Below are positions 14,766 through 18,859 of a stretch of DNA of 18,859 nucleotides, in pieces (position 1 is the first letter of the stretch; each line of letters opens with the position of its first letter). Under the pieces are notes generated by a model. The model had not been told where the DNA came from and did not search any database. It saw only the letters and a list, made by a program, of their open reading frames with translations. A program made the position numbers and the translations under genes. This DNA is from Bacteroidales bacterium (lineage in GTDB: Bacteria > Bacteroidota > Bacteroidia > Bacteroidales > UBA932). The stretch lies in assembly GCA_016285215.1 (NCBI GenBank), contig JAEEQI010000028.1:1-18859 (forward strand), read 5' to 3'.

Positions 14766-15824
14766 TTAGACCTTAAAGAGCATACCGCCTATGTTGTCGT
14801 GGGCGGCGCCGGTGACGGATTTGAGGCAGGAAGGGATGTCCCACATATAGAGTACTCCAAGGAAGGCGAAGATGAGGGCCTCCTTGAATTCGATGATGGC
14901 CGGTTCCGGGACAACGATGTTGCAGCCGGAGAGGGCGCGCATACGTTCAATCAGGAATTTGTTGTAAGCGCCGCCGCCGGTGACCAGAAGGCTCTTTCCG
15001 GGGGTGGTTACTTTGGCCAGTTGTTCGGCGCAGTGCTCGTAGTAGGTGCGGAGCAGGTCTTCCATAGATAGTCCGCTGGCATCCAGGAGAGGAAACACAT
15101 TTGCTTCCACCCATTCGCGGCCCAGGGACTTGGGCCAGGTCTTGGAATAATAGTCCAAAGCGTTGAGTTTATCCAGCAGCGGCTGATGCACGGAGCCCTT
15201 TCTGGCAATCTCTCCGTCGCGGTCCATTTCCAGGCCTATTGAACGGGTAAACCGGTTAATCACATAGTTCACCGGAGAGATGTCAAAGGCAATGCGTTTG
15301 TCGCCATCACGCCAGGAGATGTTGGAGAATCCGCCAATGTTAAGGCAATAGTCATACTGGCCGAAGAGAAGATTATCCCCGACGGGCACCAGCGGTGCAC
15401 CCTGGCCACCCAGCATAATGTCCAGGCGACGGAAGTCCGAAACGGTGGGAATGCCTGTTTCGGCCGCAATGGCCGCACCGTCTCCAATCTGGTACATAAT
15501 CTTCTTGCCGGGTTCGTGGAAAACCGTGGAGCCGTGGGAGGCTATGATATCGGGCTTGACCCCGAATTCGGCCATAAAATCATTGACCCGCTGACCCAAA
15601 AACCGGCCGTAGGCGCTATGGAAGGCTACAAACTCGTAGGCGCTCATATTCTGGACGTCCTTGCCCAGCTTTTGCTTGAGCTCGGCCGGATAGTCGTATC
15701 CGCGGGCGCAGTCAATGTGGAAGCTCCATTTGCCGTCTTCGAGTGTAAATGTGGCGCAACATACATCCAGGCCGTCTACGGAGGTGCCGGACATAAGGCC
15801 GATACTGGTCATTGTTTTGGTCAT
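14766..15824 (-). CDS. anmK: Anhydro-N-acetylmuramic acid kinase
   Basis: 352-residue cytoplasmic kinase that hydrolyses the anhydro ring of 1,6-anhydro-MurNAc and phosphorylates it to MurNAc-6-phosphate, a step of peptidoglycan recycling. Family signatures are clear: G9-L-M-S-G-T-S-V-D-G-L-D20 in the nucleotide-binding lobe, A-S-H-G-S-T-V-F-H near 95, Y-Q-I-G-D-G-A-A-I-A, F-R-x-x-D-I-M-L-G-G-Q-G-A-P-L-V-P, L-N-I-G-G-F-S-N-I-S, and the C-terminal T-G-G-G-A-Y-N. Length equals the family norm. The start at 15824 and an in-frame ATG at 15812 are both plausible, since conserved sequence begins only a few residues later. It is a single-gene unit, convergent with the envelope operon and divergent from the His/Cys-rich gene. 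Confidence 0.95.
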   Translation of the reverse strand: MTKTMTSIGLMSGTSVDGLDVCCATFTLEDGKWSFHIDCARGYDYPAELKQKLGKDVQNMSAYEFVAFHSAYGRFLGQRVNDFMAEFGVKPDIIASHGSTVFHEPGKKIMYQIGDGAAIAAETGIPTVSDFRRLDIMLGGQGAPLVPVGDNLLFGQYDYCLNIGGFSNISWRDGDKRIAFDISPVNYVINRFTRSIGLEMDRDGEIARKGSVHQPLLDKLNALDYYSKTWPKSLGREWVEANVFPLLDASGLSMEDLLRTYYEHCAEQLAKVTTPGKSLLVTGGGAYNKFLIERMRALSGCNIVVPEPAIIEFKEALIFAFLGVLYMWDIPSCLKSVTGAAHDNIGGMLFKV

Positions 15825-15844
15825 TTTTCTATTGCAGTTTATTC

Positions 15845-15877
15845 TTTACAAATTTATAAAAAAGTTTTATAACTTTG
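15845..15877 (+). promoter_or_regulatory. Candidate Bacteroides-type promoter for the His/Cys-rich gene and receptor
   Basis: A perfect -7 box TAACTTTG lies at 15870-15877, with a TTTA -33-like box at 15845-15848 and 21 bases between. Only eight bases separate the -7 box from the ATG at 15886, so the transcript would be almost leaderless. A 6-bp inverted repeat, AAAGTT/AACTTT (15861-15866 and 15871-15876), covers the -7 box and could be an operator. Confidence 0.5.
15849..15856 (-). promoter_or_regulatory. Candidate -7 box for anmK
   Basis: On the - strand this reads TAAATTTG, a match to TAnnTTTG, 24 bases before the anmK ATG at 15824. No convincing -33 box is seen at the right distance. It lies within the promoter of the divergent gene, so the two would compete for polymerase. 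Confidence 0.4.
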
Positions 15878-15885
15878 TCCCGTCA

Positions 15886-16239
15886 ATGTGGATTAGCAGT
15901 CATAAGGCTTTCCGGTCGGCCGCCCTTCTGGCGGTGATTCTCCCGTTGGTCTTTGCCGCCCCCTATCATCATCACAATCACGAGGCCGCAGAAACCGACA
16001 ACTGCGATGCCTGTCTGCACCACCGTCCCCACGCCGCCCACCTCAGCAGTGACACGTCCCTTCAGGACTGTCTCATCTGCCAGATCCTTTCCGTGCAGTT
16101 TACGCCCGGTAAACAGAACGTCGTGCGGCTGTTCCGTTCGGTGGTCAGCAAGGTGTTTATTGAGCCGGTAAGCGCATCGGCCTGCTTATTCACTCCTTCT
16201 ATCCCTGCCCGGGCGCCTCCGGTATCATTCTGCTTCTAA
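15886..16239 (+). CDS. Small exported His/Cys-rich protein preceding a TonB receptor
   Basis: 117-residue protein of no family I can name. Residues 8-25 form a hydrophobic signal-like segment (A-L-L-A-V-I-L-P-L-V-F-A-A). What follows is rich in metal-ligand residues: Y27-H-H-H-N-H32, then C40-D-A-C43, H45-H46, H49, H52 and C62-L-I-C65. The C-terminal half is hydrophobic in parts and has Cys near the end. Many Bacteroidota TonB receptor operons begin with a small protein of this style, and a role in binding or sensing Zn, Cu, Fe or another metal is a reasonable inference. The start is the only Met in the reading frame that gives the signal peptide. A frame open further upstream to 15715 runs through the anmK region and is not credible. 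It is probably co-transcribed with the receptor 157 bp downstream. Confidence 0.65.
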   Translation: MWISSHKAFRSAALLAVILPLVFAAPYHHHNHEAAETDNCDACLHHRPHAAHLSSDTSLQDCLICQILSVQFTPGKQNVVRLFRSVVSKVFIEPVSASACLFTPSIPARAPPVSFCF

Positions 16240-16243
16240 AACT

Positions 16244-16342
16244 ATCGGTCAACTGACCCGATGAAAACTCCCATATCGGGACTCATCGGCAGAAGAAAAT
16301 TATTTTTCGGGACGGTACCCGAAAAACCAATTTTCCTCTGCC
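16244..16342 (+). promoter_or_regulatory. Structured leader with three overlapping hairpins before the TonB receptor
   Basis: Three inverted repeats tile this intergenic stretch. The first pairs ATCGGTC (16244-16250) with GACCCGAT (16255-16262), with one bulge. The second pairs CCGATGA (16258-16264) with TCATCGG (16283-16289) and has an inner TCCC/GGGA stem. The third is a 22-pair hairpin (16288-16311 with 16318-16342, loop ACGGTA) with one mismatch and one small internal loop. Neighbours share bases and so exclude each other, as in attenuators. No U-run follows the large hairpin, and no cobalamin riboswitch motifs are seen. Function is inferred only. Confidence 0.5.
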
Positions 16343-16356
16343 TCCAAAAACCTATG

Positions 16357-16377
16357 AAGTACTACGTGTTAGTACTT
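16357..16377. promoter_or_regulatory. Perfect 8-bp inverted repeat, possible operator or start-site hairpin
   Basis: AAGTACTA (16357-16364) and TAGTACTT (16370-16377) are perfect reverse complements around a 5-base spacer, ending 19 bases before the receptor ATG at 16397. The symmetry and spacing fit a dimeric repressor site; it could also form an RNA hairpin in front of the start codon. Confidence 0.45.
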
Positions 16378-16396
16378 GTCAATCAATAGAAACAGA

Positions 16397-18454
16397 ATGA
16401 AATACAAAACAATAATGCTTGCGCTGCTGTGTGTGTGCACGGCAGTGAAGGCACAGGAGCAGCCGGACTCCACAGACCTCTTTTTCCGGCATCTGGAACT
16501 GAATGAAGTAGTGGTAACCGGTCTGGCCGGCGATACCAAAGTCAAACATACACCCGCTCCCATTTCGGTTATTCGGCCGGGAGATTTGATGGGACGTGCT
16601 TCTACCAATATCATTAATGCACTGGCCGCCGAGCCGGGTCTCAGCACCATTACTACCGGCAGCGGTATCTCCAAACCCGTAATCCGTGGACTGGGTTATA
16701 ACCGTGTTGTGGTTGTTAACGACGGCATCCGCCAGGAAGGCCAGCAGTGGGGCGACGAACACGGCATTGAAGTGGACGGGGCCTCCGTTCACTCCGTGGA
16801 GATTCTCAAGGGCCCTGCCTCTCTTATGTATGGCTCCGACGCACTGGCCGGGGTCCTCATTTTTCAGGGTATGCCCAACGCGGCTCCCGGAACGGTGGAG
16901 GGCGATGTAAGCACTGAGTATCAGAGTAATAACAACCTTTTTGCTTACTCTCTGGCTGCGGCTGGTAATCACAGCGGCTGGATCTGGAATGCCCGATTCT
17001 CGGACAAATATGCCGGAGCCTACCGCAACCGTTTTGACGGACGTGTTCCCAACTCTGGGTTCAGGGAGCGCGGAGCTTCGGCCCTGTTTGGTAAGAACGG
17101 ATCCTGGGGCTATTCCCGCGTTCGGCTGAGCTATTATCATCTTACGCCCGGTATCATCGAGGGCGAGCGTGACCCTGAAACTGGAGTACTGGAAGGCGAT
17201 GCTTTTGGCTCCAGGCCCGGTCTTCCTTTCCAGCACGTGCGCCACTATAAAGTAGTGTCCGACAATACCTTCCGTCTGGGAACCGGCAACCTCAAATTCA
17301 TCCTGGGCTGGCAGCAGAACCGCCGCCAGGAGTTTGAAGAGAGTGCCGATGAATGCGGACTGGATTTCAAACTGAATACCTTAAATTATGATCTTCGATA
17401 CCAGGTAGAGTTTCCGGCCGATTGGAAAGCGGCTTTTGGCGTGGGAGGAATGTATCAGCGCAGTCAGAATCTGGGAGATGAGTATCTCATCCCGGCCTAC
17501 CGTCTGTTCGATGCCGGCCTCTTTGCCACCGCTTCCAAGCAGCTGGGCGACTGGACCTTCTCCGGCGGCGTACGCGTAGACTTCCGTCGCCTGCACAGCG
17601 AGGCCCTGGAAGACCGCTTTGAGGACTTCCGCCGTACGTTCCCGGGCTTTTCGGCCAGTCTGGGTGTGGTCCGTCCGCTGGGCGAGCACTTCACCGTCCG
17701 TGCAAACATTGCCCGTGGTTTCCGCGCTCCCAACCTCTCGGAACTGGCTTCCAACGGCGAGCACGAAGGCACCCTCCGCTATGAACTGGGCAACAAGGAT
17801 CTGAAGCCCGAATACAGCCTCCAGGGAGACCTGGGTGTGGATTTTACCTCCAAGTTCATTTCCGTGAAGACCGCCTTCTTTATGAGCCGAATTGACAATT
17901 ACATCTTTGCTGCTCGCAATGGACAGTACGCAGAGGAAGAACTCCCCGTATACGAGTTCCAGAGCGGTCTGGCCCATCTGAAGGGCGGCGAAGTGGTAGT
18001 AGATGTTCACCCCATCCACAGTCTGCACCTTAGCAGCGCTTTCTCCTGCGTCTTTGCCAACCAGAGCAATGGCGACTACCTGCCTCTGATCCCGGCCCCG
18101 CGCCTGTTCTCAGAAGCCAAGTACGAGTTCTCCCACGGCGGCAAAACCTTCAACAATGCCTTCGTGGCCCTGAATGTGGACTGGAACCTGGCCCAGAAAC
18201 GTTTCTACGCCAAGGACAACACCGAAACCGCCACTCCCAGCTATGTTCTGCTGGGCGCCTCGGCCGGTACGGACATCGTGATCAAGGGCAAGAAGCGCCT
18301 TTCCATCTACCTGATTGGCTCCAACCTCACTGATGTGGCCTACCAGCATCACCTGAGCCGCCTCAAGTACGCCGACCTCAACGTAGTCACCGGCCGCCGC
18401 GGCGTCTTCAATATGGGCCGAAATATTACCGTCAAGGTAGAGGTTCCGTTCTAA
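16397..18454 (+). CDS. TonB-dependent outer-membrane receptor, probably for a metal or metal chelate
   Basis: 685-residue outer-membrane transporter. The ATG at 16397 gives a clean signal peptide cut near residue 19 (V-K-A before Gln20). A TTG seven codons upstream is also in frame but less likely. The TonB-box-like segment E-L-N-E-V-V-V-T-G is followed by the plug domain, with P-V-I-R-G-L-G-Y-N-R-V, then G-Q-Q-W-G-D-E-H-G-I-E-V-D and S-V-E-I-L-K-G-P-A-S-L-M-Y-G-S-D-A. The barrel carries G-F-R-A-P-N-L-S-E-L (Phe442 to Pro445 is the F-R-A-P element known in haem and other receptors) and L-K-P-E. It ends in V-P-F, with the terminal aromatic typical of outer-membrane barrels. The plug motifs are like those of zinc (ZnuD-like), copper and haem receptors; with the His/Cys-rich neighbour this favours a metal. 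No carboxypeptidase-like N-terminal domain and no SusD partner are present, so glycan uptake is unlikely. Confidence 0.9.
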   Translation: MKYKTIMLALLCVCTAVKAQEQPDSTDLFFRHLELNEVVVTGLAGDTKVKHTPAPISVIRPGDLMGRASTNIINALAAEPGLSTITTGSGISKPVIRGLGYNRVVVVNDGIRQEGQQWGDEHGIEVDGASVHSVEILKGPASLMYGSDALAGVLIFQGMPNAAPGTVEGDVSTEYQSNNNLFAYSLAAAGNHSGWIWNARFSDKYAGAYRNRFDGRVPNSGFRERGASALFGKNGSWGYSRVRLSYYHLTPGIIEGERDPETGVLEGDAFGSRPGLPFQHVRHYKVVSDNTFRLGTGNLKFILGWQQNRRQEFEESADECGLDFKLNTLNYDLRYQVEFPADWKAAFGVGGMYQRSQNLGDEYLIPAYRLFDAGLFATASKQLGDWTFSGGVRVDFRRLHSEALEDRFEDFRRTFPGFSASLGVVRPLGEHFTVRANIARGFRAPNLSELASNGEHEGTLRYELGNKDLKPEYSLQGDLGVDFTSKFISVKTAFFMSRIDNYIFAARNGQYAEEELPVYEFQSGLAHLKGGEVVVDVHPIHSLHLSSAFSCVFANQSNGDYLPLIPAPRLFSEAKYEFSHGGKTFNNAFVALNVDWNLAQKRFYAKDNTETATPSYVLLGASAGTDIVIKGKKRLSIYLIGSNLTDVAYQHHLSRLKYADLNVVTGRRGVFNMGRNITVKVEVPF

Positions 18455-18471
18455 TAAGCCTGTTTCCTCCG
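18455..18471 (+). repeat. 17-bp direct repeat of the terminator arm at 14716-14732
   Basis: TAAGCCTGTTTCCTCCG occurs here, directly after the receptor stop codon, and identically at 14716-14732 in the terminator of the transglutaminase-like operon. Here the right arm differs: GCCTGTTTCC can still pair with GGAAGTAGAC (18472-18481) through two G-U pairs and one mismatch, with a TCCG loop. It may be a decayed or variant terminator. Confidence 0.6.
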
Positions 18472-18475
18472 GGAA

Positions 18476-18559
18476 GTAGACGGTCCAAATAATGTGACGT
18501 CTATCACGAAAAGGTACCCAAAATGCGGTAGACGGTCCAAAAAGTGGGACGTCTACCGC
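18476..18559. repeat. Two tandem imperfect palindromes with conserved loop and bulge
   Basis: Copy 1 (18476-18504) pairs GTAGAC and GTC with GAC and GTCTAT. Copy 2 (18525-18559) pairs GCGGTAGAC and GTCC with GGAC and GTCTACCGC. In both, an unpaired G (18482 and 18534) interrupts the left arm at the same place, and the loop-side bases CCAAA and GTG are kept. The copies start 52 bases apart. Copy 2 overlaps the stop codon of the ABC gene on the - strand and may end its transcript; it is followed on that strand by ATTTTGGG. The kept loop is more than a plain terminator needs. Confidence 0.65.
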
Positions 18560-18859
18560 AGATAACCATGCCGAACCAGATCTTCACGGGAGCGGACTTG
18601 GTTGGTGTAGCCGTCTGCGATGACAAATAGATTATCGGCTACGGAGGAGATGGCTTCGTAGTTGTGGTCGGTAACAATGATTCCGTGGTCCTTGCGGCGC
18701 TCGCGGATGAGTTCTTGAACGGCCTCAATGCTCACGGGATCAATCTGCGAAAAAGGTTCGTCCAGGATGTAGAAAGGGGCTTCGCTTAGCAAGACCAGAT
18801 ACAGTTCCACCAGTCTGGCTTCTCCGCCGGAGAGTTCCCAAATATGGGAATCGCAGAAA
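18553..18859 (-). CDS. ABC transporter ATPase, LptB-like, C-terminal part only
   Basis: Partial gene whose 5' part lies beyond the window; 101 residues are visible and the frame stays open to the edge. The motifs appear in the order of an ABC ATPase: signature L-S-G-G-E (residues 9-13 of the visible part), Walker B F-Y-I-L-D-E-P (29-35), D-loop S-Q-I-D (37-40) and H-loop T-D-H-N (His65). The L-D-E-P-F and I-V-T-D-H-N wording resembles LptB, the lipopolysaccharide-export ATPase, but the signature helix E-A-R-L-V-E-L differs. The Walker A region is outside the window, so identity as LptB is only a suggestion. A GTG at 18810 lies inside the signature region and is not the start. The stop lies inside a palindrome. 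Confidence 0.85.
   Translation of the reverse strand, partial: FCDSHIWELSGGEARLVELYLVLLSEAPFYILDEPFSQIDPVSIEAVQELIRERRKDHGIIVTDHNYEAISSVADNLFVIADGYTNQVRSREDLVRHGYLR

Noticed and set aside
16240..16396. Cobalamin riboswitch before the TonB receptor
   Set aside because: A B12 riboswitch often precedes such receptors, but the GCCACTG-type box and the full length of about 200 bases are absent.
16397..18454. SusC-type glycan receptor
   Set aside because: The protein is about 300 residues shorter than SusC proteins, lacks the N-terminal carboxypeptidase-like domain, and has no SusD gene next to it.
18455..18560. CRISPR array
   Set aside because: There are only two repeat units, each an imperfect palindrome with a single 20-odd-base gap, and no cas genes nearby.

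Overview
The window looks like a chromosomal segment of a gut-type Bacteroidales bacterium (phylum Bacteroidota) of moderate GC content. The evidence is a fimbrillin/Mfa-type lipoprotein operon, a TonB-dependent receptor of the Bacteroidales style, almost no Shine-Dalgarno sequences, and several candidate promoters with the Bacteroides -7 box TAnnTTTG. I cannot name the genus from sequence alone. Nothing resembles an rRNA, tRNA, IS element, integrase or CRISPR array.

Region 1 (31-9351, + strand) is one tightly coupled operon of five exported lipoproteins that together look like a type V (FimA/Mfa1-like) pilus. Two paralogous fimbrillins come first, then a FimB/Mfa2-like subunit, a 1545-residue DUF4906-type protein, and a fimbrillin-like protein with BspA-like leucine-rich repeats at its C-terminus. 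Junctions are 3 bp apart or overlap by 1-4 bp. All five carry a lipobox and, 23-38 residues after the lipid-bearing Cys, a T-(K/R)-(A/G) site matching where the Porphyromonas pilins are cut by a trypsin-like protease. The last two are candidate tip or accessory adhesins.

Region 2 (9348-11676, - strand) is a two-gene operon, a 362-residue type I phosphoribosyltransferase followed by the cytosine permease CodB with an 8-bp overlap. It suggests nucleobase uptake and salvage. CodB and the last pilus gene converge with interlocking stop codons (CTAG), leaving no room for a terminator.

Region 3 (11779-14692, + strand) is a three-gene envelope operon: a LiaF-like four-helix membrane protein, an exported alpha/beta hydrolase with a Ser-Asp-His triad, and a membrane-anchored transglutaminase-like protein. 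It ends at a hairpin terminator and meets the convergent anmK gene (anhydro-MurNAc kinase, peptidoglycan recycling; 14766-15824, - strand).

Region 4 (15886-18454, + strand) holds a 117-residue exported His/Cys-rich protein, a 157-nt intergenic leader packed with inverted repeats (including a 22-pair hairpin), and a 685-residue TonB-dependent receptor. Metal or metal-chelate uptake is the most natural reading, but the substrate is not proven. The window closes with a 98-bp gap holding two tandem palindromes with conserved loops, then the C-terminal part of an LptB-like ABC ATPase on the - strand.

The items I find most worth checking are the competing hairpins upstream of the receptor, the tandem palindromes at 18476-18559, the His/Cys-rich protein with a nearly leaderless promoter, the common processing site in the five pilus lipoproteins, and the phosphoribosyltransferase-CodB pair.
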